Shown here: positions 1 to 8,924 of the stretch, piece after piece | Layout: each line of letters opens with the position of its first letter | How positions within the stretch are numbered: the stretch's first letter is position 1 | From: Acidobacteriota bacterium | GTDB taxonomy: Bacteria > Acidobacteriota > Blastocatellia > Pyrinomonadales > Pyrinomonadaceae | Reading direction: 5' to 3' | Length of the DNA: 64,000 bases | Assembly (NCBI GenBank): GCA_016715115.1 | Contig: JADKBM010000004.1 | Span: 310,001-374,000 of the forward strand | Notes under the pieces: model-generated | Seen by the model: the letters and a program-made list of their open reading frames with translations, nothing else | Databases searched by the model: none | What the model was told of the DNA's origin: nothing | Made by a program: the position numbers and the translations under genes

Positions 1-2
1 AA

Positions 3-1955
3 TCGGAAGTGCCGGCGTGGTTCAACGAGGGGCTCGCCGAATACTATCAGACGTTCAAGATAGAGAACGATCAAAAGGTGACGCTCGGCATTATCCAACC
101 CAACCATCTCTACTTTCTTCAACAGTCCAAACTGATGCCGCTGAAGTCGTTTTTCGAGATCGACAACTATTCGCTGCACGAAAGCGGGAGTCACTCGCGA
201 AGCATTTTTTACGCACAGGCCTGGGCGTTGATCCATTATCTGCTCCAGGGAGTAAAGGGCGGCAACGCGGACGGCTTGAATAATTTTCTGACGCTCGTGA
301 TGAAGGGCGCAAAGCCGGAAGATGCGTTTCAGCAAGCCTTTCTGATGGACTATCCGGCGATGGAAAAGGCTCTGACCAATTACGTCGCGCAAAGCAAGTA
401 TTACTCGTCAGTCCTGAGTTTCAAACAGAAACTGATCTTTGATACGGAGATGAAGACGGCGCCATTGTCCGAAGCGGAAAGCAATGCTTTTCTCGGCGAC
501 CTGCTCTTTCATACGAACAGCCTGGCCGACGCCGAGATCTATCTTCAAAAGGCGATCGCGCTCGACCCGAAATCGAGTATGGCGAACACTTCGCTTGGCT
601 TGATTCGGACGCGGGAGCGGAAATTCGAAGAGGCGAAGGCGTTTCTTGAAAAGGCGATCGCGGGCGACGCCAGGAACCATTTCGCCCATTACAACTACGC
701 GTACGTCCTCAGCCGGGAAGGTATGGACGAGTTTGGTTTTGTCCAAAAGTACGCGCCGGACTCGGTGAAGAGAATGCGCGATTCGTTGGTCAAGGCAATC
801 GAACTGAATCCGGCCTTCACCGAGAGTTACCAATTGCTTAGCTTTCTTTACCTGGTCAACAACGAAAATCTCGAAGAGGCCATTGTCTTGCTCAAGAAAG
901 CTGCCGATCTGCAGCCCGGAAATCAACAGAATCAATACCTACTTGCACAGCTCTACTTGCGGCAGGAAAAGGTTGCCGAAGCCAGCGCTCTCGCCGAGAA
1001 GATCTTCAGGACAGCCGATGAACCCGATCTCAGGGCGAAGGCGCAGGCGTTGATCAACAACATCCGGGAGTATCAGGAGAAACGGGCCTTTTTCGACAAG
1101 CAGACGAAGGAACTGGAGGACCGCGGCATCAAGGCGCCGATCCTCGTCAAGCGGAAAGGTGAAAAGCCTTTGACCGAAGAAGAGGTTGAACGGATCAAAA
1201 GGGAGAACGAGATCATCAGTCTCAACAGCGCCGTGAAAAGGCCTGAAGCCGGACAAACCGAGGCGGTCGGCTATTTGGACCGCGTCGCCTGTGTCCGCGG
1301 CGAGGTCGTCTATACATTTCGTTCGGAGACCGAATCCTTCACGCTCACGAGCAAGGGTTTCGGCGAACTCGACCTTATGGCGATGGTCGAAGAGGCGCAA
1401 AATCTCTCGTTCGGCTGCGATGCCGACGTCAAAGCGATGAAGGCGGTCGTGATCTACGAACCGGCGAAGGTCGCGAACGCGAAGTCGCGCGGAACGCTTC
1501 GCTCGCTGACGTTCGTTCCTCAGTATTTCGAGCGCAAGACCGAAGAAGAGCTGAAGAACGCAAGGCAAACGGTGATCGTCGAAGATCCGCGCGACGACCC
1601 GAATGCCCAGGCGGAATTCGAGAAGAAGCGGCGGGAGATGATGCTCGAGAACATCAGGAACAACCTTCGCAAACCCGCTGATGGCGAGACTCGTGTGTTC
1701 GGAATCGTCGAACGGATCGAGTGTTCGGGAGGCGCAATGTACTTCGTCGCGAAGGTCGATGACGCGACGTTGAAGCTTAAGGCGAAATCGCCGCAGATCA
1801 GATCATTTTCGGCGGAAGCGTCGGGACTTCAATTCGGGTGCGGAGTGAAAATGCCGCAACTCAGGGCATACATCATATTTCGCGGCAGCATTCTCGACGC
1901 CGGCGAATTGGTTTCCGTCGAGTTCGTTCCGCCGAGTTTCAAGCCTGAAGAGTGA
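3..1955 (+). CDS. Peptidase MA-like / TPR secreted protein, 5'-truncated
   Basis: The reading frame is open to the left window edge, so the true start and the signal peptide lie outside. The visible part opens with VPAWFNEGLAEYY. In the peptidase MA (gluzincin-like) family this segment follows the HExxH helix and carries the third zinc ligand (the Glu of NEGLAEY). About residues 140-350 are tetratricopeptide-type helix pairs, for example LADAEIYLQKAIALDPKSS. The last 250 residues, after a charged linker, contain two similar beta-rich segments with a spaced cysteine pair each (CVRGEVVY...FGCD and CSGGAMYF...FGCG), which look like an internal duplication. A periplasmic or surface role is inferred. 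Substrate is unknown. Confidence 0.7.
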   Translation, partial: SEVPAWFNEGLAEYYQTFKIENDQKVTLGIIQPNHLYFLQQSKLMPLKSFFEIDNYSLHESGSHSRSIFYAQAWALIHYLLQGVKGGNADGLNNFLTLVMKGAKPEDAFQQAFLMDYPAMEKALTNYVAQSKYYSSVLSFKQKLIFDTEMKTAPLSEAESNAFLGDLLFHTNSLADAEIYLQKAIALDPKSSMANTSLGLIRTRERKFEEAKAFLEKAIAGDARNHFAHYNYAYVLSREGMDEFGFVQKYAPDSVKRMRDSLVKAIELNPAFTESYQLLSFLYLVNNENLEEAIVLLKKAADLQPGNQQNQYLLAQLYLRQEKVAEASALAEKIFRTADEPDLRAKAQALINNIREYQEKRAFFDKQTKELEDRGIKAPILVKRKGEKPLTEEEVERIKRENEIISLNSAVKRPEAGQTEAVGYLDRVACVRGEVVYTFRSETESFTLTSKGFGELDLMAMVEEAQNLSFGCDADVKAMKAVVIYEPAKVANAKSRGTLRSLTFVPQYFERKTEEELKNARQTVIVEDPRDDPNAQAEFEKKRREMMLENIRNNLRKPADGETRVFGIVERIECSGGAMYFVAKVDDATLKLKAKSPQIRSFSAEASGLQFGCGVKMPQLRAYIIFRGSILDAGELVSVEFVPPSFKPEE

Positions 1956-2117
1956 TCATCCCGAGTAGGCATAGCGGATTTTGCCCGCGGATCTTCGCGA
2001 ATCCGCTCCAAAGCCACGAGAACGAATGTCTTTTTATGGATTTGATCCACCAAACGCGGTTTTCTCGTATGGCTTCAGATCAGATGCGGATTCGCGGAAA
2101 TTCGCGGGCAAACTCCA

Positions 2118-2368
2118 GCCTGTCGGAAACTAAATTTACTTCTTCAAGCGTGCGGAGCACGCGAACTTGCGATAGCACCACGTGGAGCGGAGCGGAACGT
2201 GGTGGCTGAACGCCCGGGTTCCAAAGCGTGTGTAACACGCGCAACTCTCGTGGCTGTTTCACCCGCTCGGTTGAGTTGATCGCGGCGACACCTGGGTTTC
2301 GCTCCGCTCCACGTGGTGCTATCGGACGTGCGTGTGCTCCGCACACTGCATCCGTTTTTCCGACAGGC
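2118..2368. repeat. MITE-like repeat, copy 1, in a 628-bp gene-free gap
   Basis: The gap from 1956 to 2583 holds no convincing gene. Inside it lies an element with inverted ends: GCCTGTCGG at 2118 and CCGACAGGC ending at 2368. Its interior holds short palindromes, including GTGCGGAGCAC and a CCACGT...GGAGCGGAGCGG...ACGTGG unit present in both orientations. Related copies lie at about 12966-13090 and 47261-47419. No transposase is encoded, so any movement would need a helper. From about 2424 to 2462 a short GAGATATTT-type repeat follows. Confidence 0.6.
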
Positions 2369-2583
2369 TCCAATGTAAGAAAGCAGATGCCTGCAATTCT
2401 TCCGCTTGGCGAATACGTCCTCTGAAATCTGAGATTTGAGATATTTGAGATATTTGAGATTCCAATTCCTACGAGTGAAAGGCAATTTTTTGAATTTGGC
2501 TCGCCAACGCAGTTTTCAAATTTCGATTCCGACGGGAATTCGCGTTTTTTCGCTTCGATTCGCGGTCAAAAACTCTGTTGGGG

Positions 2584-3033
2584 CTATTTGACGCGGACCG
2601 AAAGAATAATGCGTCGCGTCTTTTGCGGATAGCAGACCTCGTCCGTGCACGGCTGGAAATCCGCGGCGATACGCACGGTTGCCCTGTTTCGTCGAAAGCC
2701 GCGTGGGATCTGAAGTCTGAATGTGAAGCGTACGCGGCCTTCATAGACGTTCAGCGGTTCGTCCGAGAACGCAAAGATCTTGTTCTTTCCGGCCGGATAC
2801 CTCAGCCCGTAGATCTTGCCGCCGCCCGCCGTTATGCGGATCGATGTCGGGATCAGATTCTCGGTGTTGGGACGGTTTGAATTAACGTGGAATCCGGGCG
2901 GAATTGTCAGAATGACCGTGCCCGTTGACGTACCGCCGCGTTTGACGGGTGCGACGGACGCGGAAATCGTTTGCGCGGCGGCGGCAAGCGCCGCGCCGAG
3001 CAGGAGCGTGATCGTCAGGATTGCGCGCTTCAT
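2584..3033 (-). CDS. Secreted DsbD alpha-domain-like protein
   Basis: This 149-residue protein begins with a signal peptide (MKRAILTITLLLGAALAAAAQ). The mature part resembles the N-terminal beta-sandwich domain of the thiol:disulfide reductase DsbD, including FHVNSNRP and the cysteine pair CTDEVCYPQKT near residues 128-133. In DsbD this domain passes electrons to periplasmic thiol proteins. The membrane and thioredoxin domains of full-length DsbD are absent, so the protein is a free-standing acceptor or partner domain. It overlaps the upstream gene by 4 nt (ATGA), so the two are probably translationally coupled. Confidence 0.7.
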   Translation of the reverse strand: MKRAILTITLLLGAALAAAAQTISASVAPVKRGGTSTGTVILTIPPGFHVNSNRPNTENLIPTSIRITAGGGKIYGLRYPAGKNKIFAFSDEPLNVYEGRVRFTFRLQIPRGFRRNRATVRIAADFQPCTDEVCYPQKTRRIILSVRVK

Positions 3034-3467
3034 TTCAACTCAAAACTCTCGAGCATTTCGCGGACGCGGACGTTGAACTCATCATAGTGATCGGCCAGGA
3101 TCGTGATCTTCAACTCGAACCCATTGCCGCCGCGATTCAAGGTCTTGCAAAACTCCTTGATCGTCACGCCGTCCTCTTCGCGTTCGGACTTCGAAGATGA
3201 ATCCTCATCTGATGCCGGTCCGATCACGATCGTCGCCGTCGCCCGGAGCATCTCCTCGGACGCTTCGCTTTCGCCGAATTCCTTCGAACGCGCCTCGAAC
3301 GCGTATTTCGATTCGACGGGGCAGATGAAACCCTCCGGTTTGACGATCACGAAGTCGTCCGTTTCGACCGTTTCACGCGCGTATGCGTTCTCCGCAAGGC
3401 GCTTGATCTTGGTCGAAGCGTAAATCATAAGCGCGACGATGATGCCGCCGACGATCCAGATTTCCAT
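3030..3467 (-). CDS. Membrane-anchored hypothetical protein
   Basis: The protein has 145 residues with a single N-terminal membrane segment (IWIVGGIIVALMIYA), followed by a soluble domain with an acidic, serine-rich insert (SDEDSSSKSEREED). I do not recognise the family. It starts 2 nt after the rlmN stop and overlaps the DsbD-like gene by 4 nt, so the three genes form one minus-strand operon. A role in envelope thiol chemistry could be guessed only from the downstream neighbour. Confidence 0.65.
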   Translation of the reverse strand: MEIWIVGGIIVALMIYASTKIKRLAENAYARETVETDDFVIVKPEGFICPVESKYAFEARSKEFGESEASEEMLRATATIVIGPASDEDSSSKSEREEDGVTIKEFCKTLNRGGNGFELKITILADHYDEFNVRVREMLESFELK

Positions 3468-3469
3468 AT

Positions 3470-4588
3470 TCAGCTGTTATTGGCCCGGCCGACGGAATTC
3501 ACCGTCGATTTCGCCGCAAGTTGTCCGCAGGCGGCGAAAATATCGCGGCCGCGCGGCGTGCGTACGTAAGCGGAAATGCCCTTTTCCTCAAGAATTTCCT
3601 TGAACCTTGCAACCTTCGAAGGCGCCGGCGGCCCGTATTCGAGCGGCTCGGCAGCGTTGTGCGGAATCAGATTGATCTTCGCACGACGCAGTTTGTGCCG
3701 TTTCAGGAGTCCGGCAAGTTTCACGGCGTGCTCGTCCGAATCGTTCACGCCGCCGAGCAGGACGTATTCAAATGTAAAACGCTCGCCGCGCTTCAAGGTC
3801 GATTCGAACTCCTTTGCGGCCGCGAGAAGTTCGTCGATGTTCCATTTCTTGTTGATCGGCATCAGCCGGTCGCGAAGTTCGTCGTCCGGCGCCGAGAGAC
3901 TGATCGCGAGGTGCGGACGTTTCTCGAGCCCGGCAAATTCGCGGATCTTCGGAACGATTCCGGCGGTCGAGACCGTGACGCGGTTCGGGACGATATGCAG
4001 GCCGTCCTTGTCGGCCATTATCGAGATCGCCTTGATCAGATTCTCGAAATTCAGAAACGGTTCGCCGGCGCCCATTCCGACGAGGTTCGTTCCGTGCGGA
4101 GTTTCGCCGGCGACACCGTAAACATCTGAAAGAACGATGATTATCTGTTCGACGATCTCACCGGCCGTGAGATTTCTGAGCAATCCGAGCTTCGCCGTCA
4201 GGCAGAAATCGCATTTGAGCGGGCAGCCCGACTGCGACGAGAAACAGATCGTGTCGCGGCTTTCGGTCGGGATAAAGACCGTTTCGACCGGAAGATTATC
4301 GCGCGTTTTCATCAGAAACCGGCGCGTGCCGTCCTCGGAAACGTACTTTGATTCGACGGTCAGCGTTGACGCCGCGGCGTTCTCCGCGAGTTTTTCGCGA
4401 AGCGCCTTCGGCAGGTCGGTCATCTCTGTGAAATCAAGCAAACGCCGACCGTGAAGCTGCTTGAAGATCTGCTTCGCCCGAAACCGCGGTTCGCCGATTT
4501 CGGTCACGAATTCTTCAAGTTCGCGGGGCGTCAACCCGGTCAGATGTGCCTTTTTCTCCAACAAAACCATCGGTGAATACGATAACAT
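3470..4588 (-). CDS. rlmN: 23S rRNA/tRNA adenine-C2 methyltransferase RlmN
   Basis: RlmN is a radical SAM enzyme that methylates C2 of A2503 in 23S rRNA and A37 in some tRNAs. The cluster motif CxxxCxxC is seen as CPLKCDFC (about residues 122-129 from the start chosen here). The C-terminal cysteine that forms the methyl-transfer adduct is in RGRDIFAACGQ. Length of about 372 residues is normal. The frame stays open 91 codons further upstream, but that part only translates the heptamer array. The start is therefore set at MLSYSP (4588), with a second candidate at MVLLEKK (4570). It is the first gene of a three-gene operon. Confidence 0.93.
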   Translation of the reverse strand: MLSYSPMVLLEKKAHLTGLTPRELEEFVTEIGEPRFRAKQIFKQLHGRRLLDFTEMTDLPKALREKLAENAAASTLTVESKYVSEDGTRRFLMKTRDNLPVETVFIPTESRDTICFSSQSGCPLKCDFCLTAKLGLLRNLTAGEIVEQIIIVLSDVYGVAGETPHGTNLVGMGAGEPFLNFENLIKAISIMADKDGLHIVPNRVTVSTAGIVPKIREFAGLEKRPHLAISLSAPDDELRDRLMPINKKWNIDELLAAAKEFESTLKRGERFTFEYVLLGGVNDSDEHAVKLAGLLKRHKLRRAKINLIPHNAAEPLEYGPPAPSKVARFKEILEEKGISAYVRTPRGRDIFAACGQLAAKSTVNSVGRANNS

Positions 4589-4589
4589 A

Positions 4590-4757
4590 TTCGATTTTGG
4601 ATTTTGGATTTTGGATTTCGGATTTCGGATTTCGGATTTCGGATTTTGGATTTTGGAATTTGGAATTTGGAATTTGGAATTTGGAATTTGGAATTTGGAA
4701 TTTGGATTTTGGAATTTGGAATTTGGAATTTGGAATTTGGAATTTGGATTTTGGAAT
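4590..4757. repeat. GGATTTC/GGAATTT heptamer array
   Basis: About 165 bp of tandem 7-bp units lie immediately upstream of the rlmN start. One end is made of GGATTTT and GGATTTC units, the other of GGAATTT units. All units run in one orientation. Because 7 is not a multiple of 3, the array reads through without stops as a heptapeptide repeat (NSKFQIP type) on the minus strand. It occupies the place where the rlmN promoter and leader would be expected. Confidence 0.9.
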
Positions 4758-4830
4758 TTGAAACGAGTCAGTACCGCCTGCGTAAGCGGGCGGGCAACGA
4801 TGGGATTTTTGAACAAAAGATATTCAAGGA

Positions 4831-5016
4831 CTATGGAGGTGGTATGCCTAAGTCTTTGCAAATTTTAAGGATCAATTTTTCGTTTACTTCCGAGTGTCGC
4901 GGAACCGCTGAGCGTCGATTCTGAGTTGGGTTATGCCACCATGAATGACTGCCGCCCTCGCGGAGCAATTCGCAACCATGCTCGCGTAAATGGCGGATCA
5001 GTTGACGGCGCTTCAT
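4831..5016 (-). CDS. hicA: HicA-type toxin (mRNA interferase)
   Basis: This 61-residue protein has the double-stranded RNA-binding-like fold signature of HicA: KRRQLIRHLREHGCELLREGGSHSWWHN, with the catalytic histidine in GGSH, and the closing ILKICKDLGIPPP. HicA toxins cleave mRNA and are blocked by HicB. The start overlaps the hicB stop by 4 nt, so the order is antitoxin first, toxin second. The toxin stop lies beside the heptamer array upstream of rlmN. Confidence 0.85.
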   Translation of the reverse strand: MKRRQLIRHLREHGCELLREGGSHSWWHNPTQNRRSAVPRHSEVNEKLILKICKDLGIPPP

Positions 5017-5225
5017 GCTGCGATTAACGCCTCTTCAAAATTCGCACCTGCCATACGACGGGCATCTTCGCGATTAAATTCCAACGCTTCGCGCAAGGTA
5101 ATTCGAAGGCTTTCCAACAGCCCCTCACGCGTCGCTTCCTGACAGTTGACACCGGGCACTTCTTCGACCCAGCCGATCCACCAATCGCCATCCTGTTTCA
5201 CAACCGCCGTGTATTTATTCTCCAT
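5013..5225 (-). CDS. hicB: HicB-type antitoxin
   Basis: The protein has 70 residues from MENKYTAVV; the frame opens 8 codons earlier but this ATG fits the family. It matches the partial RNase H-like fold of HicB: VVKQDGDWWIGWVEEVPGVNCQEATREGLLESLRITLREALE. It has no recognisable C-terminal DNA-binding helix-turn-helix, so it is the short antitoxin type that may neutralise HicA without strong autoregulation. It is cotranscribed with hicA. Confidence 0.85.
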   Translation of the reverse strand: MENKYTAVVKQDGDWWIGWVEEVPGVNCQEATREGLLESLRITLREALEFNREDARRMAGANFEEALIAA

Positions 5226-5371
5226 AATGTAGTTTCCCCAGACATCCACATTCTAACACGACTCTCTTTCCAAAGCCGGCGAAACCAACGCCCGCGGGAC
5301 CGACGACCGTCGACCCGTAATTGCCAGGTTTTTGAAGAAATAGTTGTGCTATCATTTGCGCGAGATTGAGT

Positions 5372-5608
5372 ATGAATCTGGAACCGGTCATGAACAAAAT
5401 ACGAGCCGCGTGTCGGGCCAAAGATATCGCAATGTTGGGCGTCTTTGGGTCGGTCGGCCGCGATGAAGACACGCCGGATGGCGATGTCGATCTGCTCGTC
5501 CGTCTCGGCAAGCCGGTTGGATTTGTCGAGTTTATCGCTCTTGAAGACACGTTCAAAGAGATCTTCGAACGAAACGTTGATCTCGCGACCGAAGTATCGC
5601 GTATGTAA
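5372..5608 (+). CDS. MNT-type minimal nucleotidyltransferase
   Basis: This protein of about 78 residues carries the polymerase-beta superfamily motif GSVGRDEDTPDGDVDLLV (GS followed by D-x-D). Such small MntA-type proteins are usually antitoxins that AMPylate a HEPN-domain toxin encoded next to them. Here no HEPN gene follows: the next gene is convergent and ends 8 bp away. The start could be TTG at 5366, but ATG at 5372 is preferred. It may be a remnant of a HEPN/MNT pair or may act on another partner. Confidence 0.7.
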   Translation: MNLEPVMNKIRAACRAKDIAMLGVFGSVGRDEDTPDGDVDLLVRLGKPVGFVEFIALEDTFKEIFERNVDLATEVSRM

Positions 5609-5616
5609 TTGATGAT

Positions 5617-7905
5617 TCATTGTCCAAGAACCTTGATCGGATTCTCATAGAGTTCTTTGATACGTTTAGTCTCGAACGTATTTCCAAGGAACAATTTTCT
5701 CACCCTCTTCTCTGCTTTCTTCATCAACTTGGATTTCTGTTTTGCATCTTTCACTTCGTGATAAAAGGCAAAAGATAAATCGGCCGGTAGATTTCCTCCA
5801 CTTTCTGTCAACAAGAAGTCGTAGTCACTTCGTCTTGTAATATCAGTTAGCGTTGCCGCAATAAAAAACAAAGAATACAGCTTTTCAGGGGAGTTCGCTT
5901 CTGATCCGATATCTATCGCAGCTTCCTCAAGTGCATCTTTGAACAAGTCGTACGAATAAGCCCCGCGAATCACGGTTTGAAACAACCACAAAACATGCAT
6001 GCGTGGCATTCTTGCTAATGCTCCGGAGCTCTTGCCAGACACGATTCTAAGATAAAATGAGGAAGCTTCCTTCATAATTTGTTTCACCAAATCGCGAGCA
6101 ACATCCTTTGGACTAAGGTAAGCCGCGAGAAAAAAATTCGACATGTTTATCAATTTAAGCCACTTTTCGAGTTCAGTATCCGGCTCAATGCCGAGGAGAT
6201 CCAGAAGGATCTCGGGAGCATCCTGTAAGAGACCTAAATAGAAGAAGTAGGTGTTCTGCCAGTACATTTGAAACGCTCTATTACTAATCGCAAGATTCCG
6301 ATCATGCGCCGCATGTTTCGCATAAAAGAACTCGGGAAAGGTCCGATGTTTGAACAGAATACGAGTTCCCGTATAGTCAAACGCCATAATCTCGGTTCGG
6401 GTCATCATCATGTTGAATAAATCGTCAGTTTTAATGCCCAAGGTTCGACGATCGAGATACTCGTTGAAGAAGGACTTAGCGTGGTCAACGTCAAGCTCTT
6501 GAACTTCATTATCGAGCATAAACTGTGAGATATTCATCATTATCTGAGACAAGGCACTGAATTCTTTTTGGGACTGCAATCCCTTCTCCATATCCCATCG
6601 TCCCAGTGCATATTCAGTGTATTTCTCATATAGCTCAGTTAAGTTTGACGGAACGTCTCGATCACTTTCGTTGAGTAAGCTCGCCAATAGAATAATCGCA
6701 ATCGGATTCTTAGGAAGATCGTCGAACAAAGGTGATTTCCGTAGACCTTGAGCTATTCGATTTGTGACGTCGAGGTTATTGCAAATCTTCGCGATAATGA
6801 TTAAAGCCTTCTTGAACGATAACGACCGAATAAAATATTTGCCAACGTGATTTCTGATCGCGACACATTCTTCGAAGGCCTTGAGTCTTCGCGAAGCAAA
6901 GATCGCTTTAATGCTCTCTCGTTTCGCAATATTTTCGACTAGCGCTTCAAACCGATGCATTTGGTCACTGAAAAGGCCCTTCTTCTCATCGAGTCCATCT
7001 ATCAAGAGCAAAATCTTTGTTGAGTCCTCAAGCTCGTCGCGTACCCCTTGCGGCAGCTTGTCTTCAATAGCCGCATCTATATTCAAATCATAGTCATCAA
7101 CAATTTCCTTAAAGGTTAGTGGGATCGGTAAATAGTGCAAATGTTCAAAGGTTCCTGGCGTTGTGTATTTTTTTACAAGATGACGAAGTAGCTTCGTCTT
7201 TCCCATGCCCATATCGGCCTCTAAAAGCAGGATTCTTTCTTTATCTATTGTGGAATAAAAATCTACTTTCCTTATTCCCTGAGCGAGACGCTGCAACCTT
7301 ATTCGATATTCCTTTCGCGGAAACGTACAGACGTCGGGCTCAATGAACAAATCGCCCTCCAAAGATGGAATCAAGCTATATCTTTTGTCAGCCTCCGTGG
7401 CGAAAAAATTAAGATCTGAAAGATATTTTGCGGTATGGATTTTACCTGTCATCCAAACATAGGGGACATATTTGTCGATCAGCTCCTCGACCCTTCTTCC
7501 ATCAAAGAAGACAATCTTACTGGTTTTGAACTTCTCCCAAATTTTCTCCTGCGCTCCCCCTGTCACAACCCCAGTGACAAAAATCCAAATCTCTCTAATC
7601 CTTATTTTGTCTTTGCCATTTCTAAATGTTCTTTCAAGCGTACACTCATCAATTTGTCTCTCAATATCCGTAAAGTTCTGGTGAAGCGGGCCAATTTTGA
7701 CAATTACTCCAACGTGGTCATCCATAGACGTAGTAACGTCAGTCTTTAGAAGTACAAAATCTGCACCTCTCTCTCGATTTCCTTGAGTATATTCAACATC
7801 TTTAACCTCAGGCATTTTCCTGAGCAGTTGGTCTAACATCGGATGAAGCACTTTAACTTCATCTGTAATTTTCTCTATTTTATTTTGTCGCGCTGGAAGT
7901 GACAT
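5617..7905 (-). CDS. STAND/NACHT-type ATPase with nuclease-like N-terminus
   Basis: The protein has about 762 residues; the start is ATG at 7905, preceded by GGAG. Three parts are visible. The N-terminal 150 residues resemble a restriction-endonuclase-like fold (RERGADFVLL, then GVIVKIG and IERQIDEC). The aspartate and lysine of PD-(D/E)xK are present, but the residue expected to be acidic before xK is isoleucine. Next is a NACHT ATPase with Walker A LEADMGMGKTK (near 230) and Walker B ILLLIDGLDE (near 300). A long helical C-terminus probably senses a ligand. The gene is visibly AT-richer than its neighbours. Bacterial NACHT proteins are known antiphage factors, so a defence role is inferred. 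Confidence 0.7.
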   Translation of the reverse strand: MSLPARQNKIEKITDEVKVLHPMLDQLLRKMPEVKDVEYTQGNRERGADFVLLKTDVTTSMDDHVGVIVKIGPLHQNFTDIERQIDECTLERTFRNGKDKIRIREIWIFVTGVVTGGAQEKIWEKFKTSKIVFFDGRRVEELIDKYVPYVWMTGKIHTAKYLSDLNFFATEADKRYSLIPSLEGDLFIEPDVCTFPRKEYRIRLQRLAQGIRKVDFYSTIDKERILLLEADMGMGKTKLLRHLVKKYTTPGTFEHLHYLPIPLTFKEIVDDYDLNIDAAIEDKLPQGVRDELEDSTKILLLIDGLDEKKGLFSDQMHRFEALVENIAKRESIKAIFASRRLKAFEECVAIRNHVGKYFIRSLSFKKALIIIAKICNNLDVTNRIAQGLRKSPLFDDLPKNPIAIILLASLLNESDRDVPSNLTELYEKYTEYALGRWDMEKGLQSQKEFSALSQIMMNISQFMLDNEVQELDVDHAKSFFNEYLDRRTLGIKTDDLFNMMMTRTEIMAFDYTGTRILFKHRTFPEFFYAKHAAHDRNLAISNRAFQMYWQNTYFFYLGLLQDAPEILLDLLGIEPDTELEKWLKLINMSNFFLAAYLSPKDVARDLVKQIMKEASSFYLRIVSGKSSGALARMPRMHVLWLFQTVIRGAYSYDLFKDALEEAAIDIGSEANSPEKLYSLFFIAATLTDITRRSDYDFLLTESGGNLPADLSFAFYHEVKDAKQKSKLMKKAEKRVRKLFLGNTFETKRIKELYENPIKVLGQ

Positions 7906-8029
7906 CAATTTCTCCAATTAGATTCATGTTGTTTAACCAACATATTGGATGTAGATACGAAATTCAAAAAAATATCCACAGCAAAGTTAGAAGACAGCGG
8001 CGGGCAAAATCCGCGGCTTGGTTAGGTAA

Positions 8030-8356
8030 CTAAGCGGTTGGTGGTGGTGGTAACGCCTTCTTCTTTGGTAGTGACTCGACGTGATCTGCCGAACTCCACG
8101 CGGCGATGGCGTTGGGCTTGCCGGTGCAGAAGTTCGGAACTCCACGGCCGATGGCTCCTCTTAAAGCGATCATCTTCAGCTTATCGCCCAACCCCACGTT
8201 TTTCTGGATCAGGCCGGCGACGGCGCTGTCTAGGCCGAACAAGGCTTCGTACTCAATTTCAAACATGTTTTCGTCCAGTACGAGGACCACGAAATCTACC
8301 GTCCGTTGACTGCAACACGGGCCTGCTTCAATGTATCTGCGGTTCTTTTCGTTCAT
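8030..8356 (-). CDS. Small hypothetical protein
   Basis: This 108-residue frame begins MNEKNRRYIEAG and has an ordinary amino-acid mix, with an acidic mid-part (ENMFEIEYEALFGLDSAVAG) and a proline tail (KKKALPPPPTA). No family is recognised and there is no signal peptide or membrane segment. It lies upstream of the NACHT gene on the same strand with a gap of about 125 bp. The competing plus-strand frame is arginine- and serine-rich and looks like a shadow. It could be an accessory gene of the island or non-coding. Confidence 0.35.
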   Translation of the reverse strand: MNEKNRRYIEAGPCCSQRTVDFVVLVLDENMFEIEYEALFGLDSAVAGLIQKNVGLGDKLKMIALRGAIGRGVPNFCTGKPNAIAAWSSADHVESLPKKKALPPPPTA

Positions 8357-8924
8357 AGGGTGTAATGAACCTCTTAAGGTTTTCTATTACCGGGACGTTG
8401 TTGTGGTAAGTCGATAATACTCCAGTCATTAATGATGTCAAGATTAAGGCAGCGTCCATTCTGTAATTTCGATCGTTTGAGGGTTTCTGCAAAGGCTCGT
8501 CGGAGAGCTTTGAAACCGCACTTTGTGCGGTATCGCGTGTTTCTACGTAGTTCCCGCGGCGGCAGTCGGCGGGGATGTGAATCTTTGTGGAAATGTCGGG
8601 ACCGGACTTCGATGAGACTGAACCGTCAGCCTTGGCCCGAATTGGCGGCTTGCCGCACGGATGTGCGTGTTGGGTATTTGGGATCTAAATTCTGAAATTT
8701 CGAGATCTCGGTTTTGGATTGGTCTCAGATGTTCAGGGCAGGGCTCGTACCCTGCCGATACGGCGGCCCAAAAATCGCGGGCTATTGCCCGCGCACGCGA
8801 TCAGTCATTTGCTATCCGGGTCAATGGAATCAACGGGCAATAGAACGATTCGCCAGGGCAGGAGCCCTGCCCTAAACGATTGACCGGGACATTTTTGGCC
8901 CAATCCAAAATCCAAAATCAAAAT
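8357..8924. other. Gene-free stretch with three hairpins
   Basis: I see no convincing gene here. Three GC-rich inverted repeats are present: GGCAGGG/CCCTGCC (8737-8743 and 8750-8756), CGCGGGC/GCCCGCG (8776-8782 and 8787-8793) and AGGGCAGG/CCTGCCCT (8855-8862 and 8866-8873). The first and third share the core GGGCAGG, so they look like members of one REP-like family. A short TCCAAAATCCAAAATC run borders the next gene. Confidence 0.5.

Noticed and set aside
2111..2373. CTCCA as a 5-bp target duplication of MITE copy 1
   Set aside because: The CTCC on the right is part of the extended end GGAGCCTGTCGG seen in copy 3, so it is more likely terminal sequence than duplicated target.
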